Below are positions 1 to 7,174 of a stretch of DNA of 64,000 bases, one piece after another. Position numbers and translations under genes: made by a program. This DNA comes from Halanaerobiaceae bacterium ANBcell28 (GTDB lineage: Bacteria; Bacillota; Halanaerobiia; Halanaerobiales; DTU029): positions 1 to 64,000 of the forward strand of contig JBBJJH010000015.1 in NCBI GenBank assembly GCA_037623315.1. Direction: 5' to 3'. Below the pieces are notes generated by a model. It ran no database searches and was not told the DNA's origin. It was given only the letters and a program-made list of their open reading frames with translations. The first letter of the stretch is position 1. Each line of letters starts with the position of its first letter.

Positions 1-62
1 GAAATTGCAAGCTTTAACATGATTAAGGATTCATGTTATGAATTATTCAGGTTAACGATATG
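1..62 (+). promoter_or_regulatory. CRISPR leader-side flank (partial)
   Basis: This AT-rich stretch before the first repeat contains no repeat copy. If another repeat preceded it, the intervening spacer would be at least 62 nt, far longer than the 35-37 nt seen in the array. It is therefore probably the inner end of the leader. The degenerate last repeat lies at the far right of the array, which supports this polarity. Any cas genes would be outside the window. Confidence 0.5.
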
Positions 63-538
63 GATATAACTGATAATCCAGCAGAAGAAGGATTGAAACA
101 TGACGACCCGGCTAGTAAGATAAATGATAAAAATAGATATAACTGATAATCCAGCAGAAGAAGGATTGAAACTTTTCATTACAGGCAGAAGGCTTGATAA
201 GTGTAAAAAGATATAACTGATAATCCAGCAGAAGAAGGATTGAAACCACTTAATTTCAAAACTCATTCGACCACCTTCTTAAGATATAACTGATAATCCA
301 GCAGAAGAAGGATTGAAACATTGGTTAACACTTGAAGAAATTGTAGAAAAAGATGGATATAACTGATAATCCAGCAGAAGAAGGATTGAAACCTGGTTAG
401 AGGAATAAAGGCCAGGTGGGATATCGAGATATAACTGATAATCCAGCAGAAGAAGGATTGAAACTTTTTAATTTTCATCTCAGATATTTTCCTTTCCTCT
501 TGATATAACTGATAATCCAGCAGAAGAAGGATTGAATC
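63..538 (+). CRISPR. CRISPR array, 7 repeats and 6 spacers
   Basis: Seven 37-nt repeats start at 63, 136, 210, 283, 356, 428 and 502. They begin GATATAACTG and end GGATTGAAAC. Six spacers of 35-37 nt, all different, separate them. The first six repeats are identical. The last (502-538) ends GAATC instead of GAAAC, the usual decay at the leader-distal end. The ATTGAAAC 3' end is the typical crRNA 5' handle of type I-B and type III systems, so transcription is most likely on the + strand. No cas gene is in the window, so the subtype is inferred from the repeat only. Confidence 0.97.
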
Positions 539-648
539 TACCCCATAACACCATAAATTAGAAAAAGCAATAGGAATCTCAACATCTTTTGCGTTCTAAA
601 ATTCACCAATAGTACAATCGAACCATTATACGACAAAAAAAGAGGAAA

Positions 649-677
649 TTAGACATTCGCGTATAAATATATATAGT
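649..677 (+). promoter_or_regulatory. Promoter for the c-di-GMP riboswitch and cheX
   Basis: A -35-like TTAGAC (649-654) and a -10-like TATAGT (672-677) are separated by 17 nt. This would start transcription near 685, just ahead of the aptamer. A 12-nt direct repeat, ATAGTACAATCG, occurs near 608 and 674 and overlaps the -10. Its role is unknown. Confidence 0.5.
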
Positions 678-699
678 ACAATCGCACTATAAAAAATAG

Positions 700-778
700 A
701 ATAGGCAAACTTATTGAAAAATAAGGACGCAAAGCTATGGGTCTAAGGATAAGTATATCTATGATTGCCAGGTTGCTA
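700..778 (+). promoter_or_regulatory. c-di-GMP-I (GEMM-I) riboswitch aptamer
   Basis: The GEMM-I conserved blocks are present in order: AGGCAAAC at 703-710, a GAAA tetraloop, GGACGCAAAGC at 725-735, GGGTCTAAGG near 739-748, and ATG...GCCAGGTTGCT at 761-777. It lies directly upstream of a terminator hairpin and a CheX-like gene. Segment 728-740 can pair over 13 bp (two G-U pairs) with 791-803, the 5' side of the terminator. Ligand binding should therefore free the terminator and switch expression off. The aptamer call is direct; the direction of switching is inferred. Confidence 0.93.
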
Positions 779-787
779 GAAATTAGT

Positions 788-817
788 AATCTATAGCTTT
801 GTGTTATAGATTTTTTT
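788..817 (+). terminator. Riboswitch-controlled intrinsic terminator
   Basis: The stem AATCTATA (788-795) pairs with TATAGATT (805-812) and is followed by a T run to 817. The 5' arm overlaps the segment that can instead pair with the aptamer core, so terminator and antiterminator exclude each other. Confidence 0.85.
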
Positions 818-849
818 GTACTTATAATCAAAAAAGAGAGGGTGTCTTT

Positions 850-1311
850 TTGAAAGCAGAATATATTAATCCAATAGTTCAAGCAGTAATGTCAGTAGGT
901 AATAGTTTTTTCTCCAATGAATTGAAAAAGGGTAATCTTTTTGTCCCAGAAAAATTAAAGGAATTTGATAGTTTGCTTATTAGTGTAGGTATAACCGGTG
1001 ATTTAAATGGTCAATGCATTCTTTCATTTCAGGATGATATTATCAAACAAATTGCAGGTGCAATGATGGGCATGGAAATAAATGAAATTGATGAAATGTC
1101 AAAGAGTGCAGTATCTGAATTTTGTAATATGATTATGGGTAATGCTGCTACATTTTATAGCGAAGTCAATAACAATATTAATATCAGCACACCAATTTCT
1201 ATAAGTGGTAAAATGAGTGTGAGTAGTGATAATGTCCTTTTAGGTTTGCCTATCTGGATTAGCTCTAATAAAAAATTTGAAGTATATCTTTCTGCAAAGA
1301 AAAGCAGCTAA
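850..1311 (+). CDS. cheX: CheX-like chemotaxis phosphatase
   Basis: A 153-residue protein of the CheC/CheX/FliY family, which dephosphorylates CheY-P in the chemotaxis pathway. The family signature E-x2-N followed by G-N is seen at Glu90, Asn93, Gly97 and Asn98. The N-terminus MKAEYINP is typical of CheX. The start is TTG at 850 behind GAGAGGGTG. An in-frame ATG at 799 is rejected because it lies inside the riboswitch terminator. The c-di-GMP riboswitch upstream suggests the second messenger lowers expression when cells become sessile. No other chemotaxis gene is adjacent. The family is fairly certain; the CheX versus CheC subtype is less so. Confidence 0.85.
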   Translation: MKAEYINPIVQAVMSVGNSFFSNELKKGNLFVPEKLKEFDSLLISVGITGDLNGQCILSFQDDIIKQIAGAMMGMEINEIDEMSKSAVSEFCNMIMGNAATFYSEVNNNINISTPISISGKMSVSSDNVLLGLPIWISSNKKFEVYLSAKKSS

Positions 1312-1330
1312 AGCTGTATTAGAATAATTC

Positions 1331-2218
1331 TTATAATTCTTTGCTTTCCCAGGGATCTACATGAATTAATACGTCTTTAATACTTGCATCTTGTTCTTTC
1401 AATTCAGTGCTTACTTTAGCTGCCACTTGATGACCTTTAGCAACAGTAAGATTTTGATCTACTGCTAATGTCAGGTCAACTAAAATCTTGTGACCATATA
1501 GCCTTAATTTAATATCTCCTACATCTTTAACTCCGTGCACTGCACGGACTATTTTCTTATAATCATCTATTTTACTTTCATCTACAACTCCATCCATTAA
1601 TTCATTAACTGCTTCTATTATTACTTTAACACCTATCTTAGCGATGAAGATAGCAACAATTAAAGCTGCTAAAGGATCAAGAATAGGGACACCAAGTCGA
1701 GCACCTGTTACACCTATTAAAGCAGCAATAGAAGAAAAGGCGTCAGAACGATGGTGATGAGCATCTGCAATAAGACCTTTGCTTTTGATCTTTTTACCAA
1801 TTCTGACTGTATAGCGATATAGTCCTTCTTTTGCTAGAATAGATATCAGAGCGATCCAGATTGCTGCCCTACCAGGAACAGAAATTTCTCCGCTATAGAG
1901 ACTAATAGCTGTATCTCTTATAATAGCCAGCCCTGTGAAAAACAACAACAAACCTAATATAGTAGTTCCTATAGCTTCTGCCTTACCATGACCATAGGGA
2001 TGTTTCTTATCAGCAGGTGAATGAGAAAATTTAATACTAATAAGAATTACAAGAGTAGATGCTATATCAGATGCAGAATGTAAGCCATCTGCAATTAAAG
2101 CTTTACTAGCAAAAGTAAAACCTACTAATATCTTTATAAAGGCCAAGAAAATATTAATTAAAAGACTTATGAAACTTACTTTTTTACTAGAATTATATCT
2201 TTCTTTTTCTGTAAGCAC
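1331..2218 (-). CDS. Cation diffusion facilitator (CDF) transporter
   Basis: A 295-residue inner-membrane metal/proton antiporter that exports divalent cations such as Zn, Fe, Mn or Co. Two HxxxD-type metal motifs, one in HSASD near residue 50 and one in HHHRSD near residue 155, mark the CDF intramembrane site. Six membrane segments are followed by a cytoplasmic ferredoxin-like ZT-dimer domain over about the last 85 residues. The start is taken as GTG at 2218, with AAGGGG about 9 nt upstream; a TTG three codons earlier abuts the RBS. A palindrome at 2292-2309 matches the one before the neighbouring MarR gene, so the regulator probably controls this exporter. The substrate cannot be read from the sequence. 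Confidence 0.9.
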   Translation of the reverse strand: MLTEKERYNSSKKVSFISLLINIFLAFIKILVGFTFASKALIADGLHSASDIASTLVILISIKFSHSPADKKHPYGHGKAEAIGTTILGLLLFFTGLAIIRDTAISLYSGEISVPGRAAIWIALISILAKEGLYRYTVRIGKKIKSKGLIADAHHHRSDAFSSIAALIGVTGARLGVPILDPLAALIVAIFIAKIGVKVIIEAVNELMDGVVDESKIDDYKKIVRAVHGVKDVGDIKLRLYGHKILVDLTLAVDQNLTVAKGHQVAAKVSTELKEQDASIKDVLIHVDPWESKEL

Positions 2219-2291
2219 AAAAAACAACCCCTTATAATAATTTGGATAATATAATAATTAGATAATTCTAAAATAGTATATGCGAAAATAA

Positions 2292-2309
2292 TTAGTTTGA
2301 CATAACTAA
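2292..2309 (-). promoter_or_regulatory. Operator upstream of the CDF gene
   Basis: An 18-bp palindrome, TTAGTT-N6-AACTAA, identical in arms and spacing to the site at 2798-2815 before marR. On the minus strand it overlaps a possible -35 (ATGTCA, 17 nt before TATACT). It is a likely binding site for the adjacent MarR protein. Confidence 0.65.
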
Positions 2310-2329
2310 CTATGATAAATATTATTTTC

Positions 2330-2749
2330 TTAATCAACAACTTTATGTAGTATCTCTACTAATTGTTCAAGTTCTCTTTTATTTACTTTACTAGAAATGA
2401 GGCTAGCAAAATCTTTGTGAGCTTTATCATGAATTTTTACTAATTTCTTTCCCTTATCAGTTAAGAGGAGATGATATACTCTGCGGTCTTTTGCTGATTG
2501 TTCTTTTTTTACATAACCCTGCTTGATAAGTTTGTTAACTGCTAAAGTTACAGTAGGTTTACTGACACTCATTTCTCTTGCTAGATCTGTAAAAGCAGGT
2601 CCTGAAAGTTTTTTTATCACATCAAGATAGTGAAGTTGCTTCATACTAAGGTCTGACAATTCATCGCTATTTAAAGCTTTGTCTTCAAACTCTCCCATCA
2701 TTGTAGATAATTTCTCCACAACTTTAACTAAGGATTTACAAGTATCCAT
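2330..2749 (-). CDS. MarR-family transcriptional regulator
   Basis: A 139-residue winged-helix DNA-binding protein. The helix-turn-helix lies around residues 50-75 (FTDLAREMSVSKPTVTLAVNKL) and is followed by the wing, with the basic DRR of AKDRRVYHLLLT. The ATG at 2749 is preferred because GGAAGGTG sits 6 nt upstream; a GTG three codons earlier lies inside that RBS. It is transcribed in the same direction as the CDF gene but has its own promoter. The shared palindrome in front of both genes suggests autoregulation and control of metal export. The effector is unknown. Confidence 0.9.
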   Translation of the reverse strand: MDTCKSLVKVVEKLSTMMGEFEDKALNSDELSDLSMKQLHYLDVIKKLSGPAFTDLAREMSVSKPTVTLAVNKLIKQGYVKKEQSAKDRRVYHLLLTDKGKKLVKIHDKAHKDFASLISSKVNKRELEQLVEILHKVVD

Positions 2750-2797
2750 AATATGCACCTTCCAATTATGTTAGTTTATTATATCTATCTTATAATA

Positions 2798-2815
2798 TTA
2801 GTTAAGCTAAACTAA
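2798..2815 (-). promoter_or_regulatory. Operator upstream of marR
   Basis: The palindrome TTAGTT-AAGCTA-AACTAA lies about 5 nt downstream of the marR -10 box, where a bound repressor would block transcription. It has the same arms and 6-nt spacer as the copy at 2292-2309. Confidence 0.7.
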
Positions 2816-2820
2816 CTATT

Positions 2821-2849
2821 ATTATAAATAAAACTTATTAACTTGTCAA
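2821..2849 (-). promoter_or_regulatory. marR promoter
   Basis: On the minus strand, consensus TTGACA (2849-2844) is followed after 17 nt by consensus TATAAT (2826-2821). The operator begins just downstream. Confidence 0.85.
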
Positions 2850-2876
2850 GCTTTAAAATAATAATAATTGATAGAT

Positions 2877-2912
2877 AAAAATATGCTCAAGAGTAGGCAC
2901 TCAAGAGCATAT
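2877..2912 (-). terminator. Terminator after the MFS gene
   Basis: ATATGCTC (2881-2888) pairs with GAGCATAT (2905-2912). Reading the minus strand, the hairpin is followed by five T. It closes the MFS gene and separates it from marR. Confidence 0.75.
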
Positions 2913-2932
2913 TTAAAAAGTACTTATTATAA

Positions 2933-2966
2933 TTTCTTAGATTACAGGGTTTCTTAGATTACAGGG
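2933..2966. repeat. 17-bp tandem duplication
   Basis: Two perfect adjacent copies of TTTCTTAGATTACAGGG lie between the MFS stop codon and its terminator. It looks like a replication slippage product. Confidence 0.9.
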
Positions 2967-2984
2967 TTCTATATTGTTTATAAT

Positions 2985-4136
2985 TTAAACGTTTACACCC
3001 TGGGATATTTCTTTCTGATCTTTATTTAATTTATAATAATAAGCTAAGCCAGTTATTAAAGATAATATACTTCCGATAAAATACATACTGGCACCACCTA
3101 GTTGATCATATATCATCCCTCCAAGAACACTACTGACAACTGTTGCAATACTTAGGGTTGAGGCATATAGATTTTGTCCTGTTGCCCTAAATTCCTCTCC
3201 TGCAATTCTGGAAATGAAATTAACTGCAGTTACATGGAATAAAGCAAATGTAAGGCTGTGTAGTAATTGTGACAACATCAAGATACTTGGTACTGGGAAG
3301 GCTGCAATTAAAAGCCAGCGTAATGTAAATGCTAAAGATGATATTAATAAAATTGTTTTCAATTTGAATTTATCAAAAAAGACATCTGATTTCTGGAAAA
3401 CGATTAATTCACTAGCTGCAGCTAAAAACATAGCTAGACCTAATAATGTTTCTCCACCACCTTGTTCTGCAAAGAAGATTGGAAAGAAGATAAAGTTTGC
3501 TGCTAATGGTGCTTCAATTAAGAAAACAAAAACAAGAAAGAAAAGTAGTTCTTTATTTTTTAAAAGTATTTTGAAGTCAGCTAAACTACTTACTTTAAGA
3601 CTCCTATTGGCTTCTGGTAATTTTGTCGCAGATATAAATGTTAGTAGAAGTACAATAGCTGCCAGGAAAAATAGAATTCGTGTTTGAGTATTCTCTATAA
3701 TAAAGCCAAAAGGGGTTACCCCTAACATATACCCAATAGAACCCCAGACTCTATAGCGACCGTAAAGAGCTGATTTTTCTTTTAGATGCCCAAGTAAAAG
3801 GGCATCAGATAGAGACATAATAGGTGTTTGAAATAAATTGTAACAGACATAAATAATAAATACCAGAATAAATATTTCTGTAGATAAAAAGGAAATAATA
3901 AAAATAAGAGTACCGATAAGAGTAATTAATAATACCTTTTTGTTAGCACCAAAGTAATCAGCAAGAATTCCCCAAAGAGGTAGAATAAAGATAGCTAGGC
4001 CTCTGGAAATAGAAATCATTGAACCTAATTGAGTATTAGATATACCTATCTGGTTTAAATATAAATTTAGATAAGTAATCGCTGCAATATACATATAATA
4101 GAATAAGTAAAAAGTCTTAAATTTAATCTTGATCAT
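2985..4136 (-). CDS. MFS transporter (MFS_1-like)
   Basis: A 383-residue integral membrane protein with about 12 hydrophobic segments in two sets of six. The N-terminal half has the pattern of the MFS_1-like group, related to LacY and the phenylpropionate permease HcaT: FYLFYYMYIAAITYLNLYLN, then LPLWGILADYFGANKK, a loop 2-3 motif. A charged central loop lies around residues 180-200. It probably carries a small organic solute or drug, but no substrate can be named. It has its own terminator and no clear operon partner. A short palindrome-free AT-rich gap lies upstream. Confidence 0.8.
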   Translation of the reverse strand: MIKIKFKTFYLFYYMYIAAITYLNLYLNQIGISNTQLGSMISISRGLAIFILPLWGILADYFGANKKVLLITLIGTLIFIISFLSTEIFILVFIIYVCYNLFQTPIMSLSDALLLGHLKEKSALYGRYRVWGSIGYMLGVTPFGFIIENTQTRILFFLAAIVLLLTFISATKLPEANRSLKVSSLADFKILLKNKELLFFLVFVFLIEAPLAANFIFFPIFFAEQGGGETLLGLAMFLAAASELIVFQKSDVFFDKFKLKTILLISSLAFTLRWLLIAAFPVPSILMLSQLLHSLTFALFHVTAVNFISRIAGEEFRATGQNLYASTLSIATVVSSVLGGMIYDQLGGASMYFIGSILSLITGLAYYYKLNKDQKEISQGVNV

Positions 4137-4357
4137 CTCATTTCTTTTTAAGGCTACTTGAATTAATTTACTATTACATTGACTGATATAAGTAATATAC
4201 TTGCAAACTCTATATATTATATATGATTAAATTTTTATTATCAAGCCAGCTAAATAGAAAATTAAAATATAAATTATGGAAAATAATCAAATATAATGAT
4301 ATAATTATCATAAAGCAATAATTATAATATAAATAGATTTAAATGGGAGGAATTATT

Positions 4358-5566
4358 ATGAAAAAAGAGAATAAGATTTTTAATACTTTACTTTTATGTT
4401 TGATTTTAACCTTGCTGCTATTTGTTTTTACTTCAACAGTAGCTTTGGCATCAGCAATAGTAGTGCAAGGTGATTTTGACTTAGAGGCAAGCTTTTTCCC
4501 AATAAGTGATAATTGGGATGTAGAATTAACTTTAGGATTACCTTATATAGATAGTTCTTTACCTAAAGAAAGTTTTCAAATGCCAAGCTTTCCTGAATTT
4601 AGATCCTTGCCATCAAATTTGAGGAATAGAGGTAATGCCAGAATTGAGAACTGGTCAACTCCTGTGGTAATAGGTGAAAATATTAGATATAACAAGTTAA
4701 CTATTAAAACAGAATTAATAATAGATACTCGTTTTGGAAACAGGTTTATTAGAGTAAGAGAATTAAACATGGGATCAAATGGGAAGATAACAATAAGAGG
4801 TAATGGAAAAGTATACTTATTTGTAGAAAGTGATATAAACCTTGAAGGAAGTAGTAGTATAAATTCAAGTGGAAACGGTGACGAATTGGACTTATACCAT
4901 AGTGGCAATCGAGTAAGATTGCATGGCGGTGTAGAAAATAATAATTATAAATTCTCAGGCAATCTATATACAAGTGGTCGCGAGGTACTTATTGATGGAG
5001 GTGCCAGAATCAATGGCAATATATATGCTGAAAGAGGAGATATCAATATAAGAAATGGTTTTATTACTTGTCAGCAAATTTACACAAAGACCGGAAATCT
5101 AGAAATAACAAACGGTGCTAATGTTAGATCTACAATTATTAGTGGTGGAAATAAGATAAGAATTACTGGTGGTAGCCGTTTTGATGGCTTATCAGGTGGA
5201 ATTCAAGCACCATCAGCAAATATTAGGATTGATCAAGGTGTAACTATTCAGGGAAAAATTATTGCAAACCCAGATAAGGTTAAAATTGAACATATTAATT
5301 ATGGAGAATCAAATTATAGTATTGAAGAAGCAAAAATTAGTGATTTTTCTAATATTTCATCTGACTCATTAAATACAATAACAGTTCATTCTAGTGATAA
5401 TAGTCCTAATTTTTATTTGTATTTTTGGGAAAATAATAGATGGGTTAGAATTTATTCTGCAAGAAGAAGCTGGGATAGAGTTACCTTTGAAAGGCCTATA
5501 ACTACAGATAGGATATTAATAAGGAATCCAGCTAAACATCCTATAACTGTAATAGAGATAGAATAA
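4358..5566 (+). CDS. Secreted beta-helix-like protein, unknown function
   Basis: A 402-residue protein with a Sec signal peptide (basic start, hydrophobic stretch, cleavage likely after ALASA near residue 33). The middle, residues 110-310, is a run of short repeats rich in G, N, I and R, such as INGNIYAERGDINIRNG and LEITNGANVRSTIISGGN. These resemble the stacked strands of bactofilin-like or DUF7305-like right-handed beta-helices. The last 70 residues form a separate, aromatic-rich segment. The start is the ATG behind GGAGG; an ATG 15 nt earlier lies over the RBS. The role is probably cell-surface structure. No named family is assigned with confidence. Confidence 0.7.
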   Translation: MKKENKIFNTLLLCLILTLLLFVFTSTVALASAIVVQGDFDLEASFFPISDNWDVELTLGLPYIDSSLPKESFQMPSFPEFRSLPSNLRNRGNARIENWSTPVVIGENIRYNKLTIKTELIIDTRFGNRFIRVRELNMGSNGKITIRGNGKVYLFVESDINLEGSSSINSSGNGDELDLYHSGNRVRLHGGVENNNYKFSGNLYTSGREVLIDGGARINGNIYAERGDINIRNGFITCQQIYTKTGNLEITNGANVRSTIISGGNKIRITGGSRFDGLSGGIQAPSANIRIDQGVTIQGKIIANPDKVKIEHINYGESNYSIEEAKISDFSNISSDSLNTITVHSSDNSPNFYLYFWENNRWVRIYSARRSWDRVTFERPITTDRILIRNPAKHPITVIEIE

Positions 5567-5695
5567 GAGAACATATATAGGATTAAGTATACGCTAAAAG
5601 CTTAAATGCTAAAATAAGTGATTTTCGAAATTTTTACTTGTAAAAGATAATTTTTTATATTATGATAGATATATTAGAAAATTAAATATTAAGTA

Positions 5696-5893
5696 TGGGT
5701 TTCATTTTGTTTATAATAAAATGAATTAATAGGGAAACAGGTGAAAAACCTGTGCGGTCCCGCCGCCGTAAAGTCAAAGGAATTTTCAATATACCACTGG
5801 GAAACTGGGAAGGTGAAAATTTCTAAAAGGACTAAGCCGGAAGACCTGCCTGTACTGAAACACCGTTAACTTCACGGGTTATGGGGGGTGTGT
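5696..5893 (+). promoter_or_regulatory. Cobalamin riboswitch
   Basis: The B12-box hallmarks are present: GGGAAACAGGTGAAAAACC and GCGGTCCCGCCGCCGTAA around 5739-5772, then AGCCGGAAGACCTGCC around 5836-5851. The closing stem pairs GGTTTCA near 5698 with TGAAAC near 5857. A further hairpin at 5862-5893 and a terminator at 5952-5984 form the expression platform. The downstream genes encode a DUF4430 protein and an ECF S component, so B12 sufficiency would repress an uptake system. Confidence 0.95.
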
Positions 5894-5951
5894 AGAGATG
5901 CTTATTTGATCTATAAGTAAGTTGCCAGAGTACTTACATAAGCAGAACTAT

Positions 5952-5984
5952 ACCCTTTCTATTGATCTATGGAAAGGGTTTTTT
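5952..5984 (+). terminator. Terminator of the cobalamin riboswitch
   Basis: ACCCTTTC (5952-5959) pairs with GAAAGGGT (5972-5979), followed by six T. It lies between the aptamer and the DUF4430 gene. Confidence 0.85.
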
Positions 5985-6056
5985 AATGTGGAGAGAACTG
6001 TTATTGTATAATAATTTCTCTTGCATTTTGAGAGTGCTTGTTCTATTAGAAGTAAC

Positions 6057-6090
6057 GGACAAGATATTTAAAAGGACAGGATATTTAAAA
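6057..6090. repeat. 17-bp tandem duplication
   Basis: GGACAAGATATTTAAAA (6057-6073) is followed directly by GGACAGGATATTTAAAA (6074-6090), one mismatch. It lies in the leader of the DUF4430 gene, just upstream of its RBS. Function unknown. Confidence 0.85.
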
Positions 6091-6115
6091 AATTAAATTG
6101 AAGGGTGAGATTATT

Positions 6116-6514
6116 ATGAAAAAGAAAATATTGACTATTGCTGTTGTTCTTATCTTGGCAGTAACGCTTTTTTACAGCTATAATAAATTTTTAGCTCCTA
6201 CAGGCGTTGAGGGTATGAAGGAAGTGAATATTGAAGTACTTATAGAAAGTCAAGAAATTGCTGAAGAATTTAGCTATCATACAGATCATCAATTTCTATA
6301 TGAATTATTAAAGGAAAATGAAGATGAAATGGGTATTATTTTTGAAGAATCTGCTTTTGGAGTAATGCTTATAGGTGTCATGAATTATGAAGCTGTAGCT
6401 GATAGACAGGAATTTTTTCATATTGAAGTCAATGGCGAGAGTGCTCAATATGGGGTAGAAGAACTTGTCTTAAATGATGAAGATCAAATAAAAATAGAAC
6501 TAGCAACGTGGTAA
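6116..6514 (+). CDS. DUF4430 (transcobalamin-like C-domain) surface protein
   Basis: A 132-residue protein with an N-terminal membrane anchor or signal (residues 4-25) and one DUF4430 domain. This beta-domain is related to the C-terminal domain of transcobalamin and intrinsic factor. Typical features are HQFLYELLKEN, the FGVMLIGVMN loop, and the end FFHIEVNGESAQYGVEELVLNDEDQIKIE. The start is ATG at 6116 behind AAGGGTGAG; a TTG six codons earlier lies over the RBS. It sits under the cobalamin riboswitch and one base before an ECF S component. A role in capturing cobalamin at the cell surface is inferred from that context. Confidence 0.8.
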   Translation: MKKKILTIAVVLILAVTLFYSYNKFLAPTGVEGMKEVNIEVLIESQEIAEEFSYHTDHQFLYELLKENEDEMGIIFEESAFGVMLIGVMNYEAVADRQEFFHIEVNGESAQYGVEELVLNDEDQIKIELATW

Positions 6515-6515
6515 T

Positions 6516-7019
6516 ATGAAGGCAAGAGATATTGCTCTGGTAGGAATGCTGGCAGCTACCATTACAGCTGGAAAGTTATCTTTAAGCTTTATTCCTAATG
6601 TAGAGATAGTTACTTTATTATTGATTGTTTACACTGTTTCTTTTGGCTGGAAATATACTCTCTTAGCATCTATAATTTTTTCAAGTATAGAAATTTTTAT
6701 CTATGGTTTTCAAACATGGTTGCTAGGATATTATCTTATTTGGCCATTGCTGATTCTTATAGTTAGCTTGTGTAAAAAGAAGATTAGAAATGAATATTTT
6801 TATGCTACTATAGCTTCACTATTTGGTCTGTTTTTTGGATTCTTTTTTGCTGTAGTAGAATCTTTTTTTTATGGGATAGCTTATGGGATAGCTTATTGGA
6901 TTAGAGGGATACCCTTTGATATTATACATGGTTTTTCTAACTTCATTATTGTATTATTGTTGTATAAGCCTTTAATTGCAGTTTTGTTTAAATTATCAAA
7001 GAATAGAGATCTAGCTTAA
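6516..7019 (+). CDS. ECF transporter S component, probable cobalamin uptake
   Basis: A 167-residue integral membrane protein with five to six hydrophobic segments. The N-terminus MKARDIALVGMLAATITAGK and the FIPNVEIVTLLLIVY stretch are typical of CbrT-like and related S components, which bind vitamins and use a shared EcfAAT energizing module. It begins 1 nt after the DUF4430 stop, so the two are co-translated. The cobalamin riboswitch upstream points to B12 or a precursor as substrate. A short in-frame duplication GIAYGIAY is visible near residue 120. No EcfA or EcfT gene is in the window. Confidence 0.8.
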   Translation: MKARDIALVGMLAATITAGKLSLSFIPNVEIVTLLLIVYTVSFGWKYTLLASIIFSSIEIFIYGFQTWLLGYYLIWPLLILIVSLCKKKIRNEYFYATIASLFGLFFGFFFAVVESFFYGIAYGIAYWIRGIPFDIIHGFSNFIIVLLLYKPLIAVLFKLSKNRDLA

Positions 7020-7041
7020 GAGCCTTAAAAGGCTCTTTTTT
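7020..7041 (+). terminator. Terminator of the B12 uptake operon
   Basis: GAGCCTT pairs with AAGGCTC over 7020-7035, followed by a T run. Confidence 0.85.
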
Positions 7042-7085
7042 AATGTTGAATTTTCTAATAATATCATAGTTTTTATAATTTTCTG

Positions 7086-7114
7086 TTGAATTTCATAGTC
7101 TTATGCATTATAAT
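7086..7114 (+). promoter_or_regulatory. Promoter of the YkvI-family gene
   Basis: TTGAAT (7086-7091) and TATAAT (7109-7114) are separated by 17 nt, about 60 nt ahead of the start codon. Confidence 0.7.
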
Positions 7115-7174
7115 AAAATGTAACTCTAATTATAAAGTATGGAGTATCTAGAAGAAAAAGGAGTGTATAAAATT

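Noticed and set aside
36-478. Long minus-strand open frames across the CRISPR array
   Set aside because: They are translations of the repeats (periodic FQSFFCWIISYI) and have no RBS or gene-like composition.
799-849. Upstream ATG extension of the CheX gene
   Set aside because: It begins inside the riboswitch terminator, has no RBS, and CheX proteins start at the TTG at 850.
3214-3687. 157-residue plus-strand frame opposite the MFS gene
   Set aside because: It is the antisense shadow of the transporter, basic and without family features.
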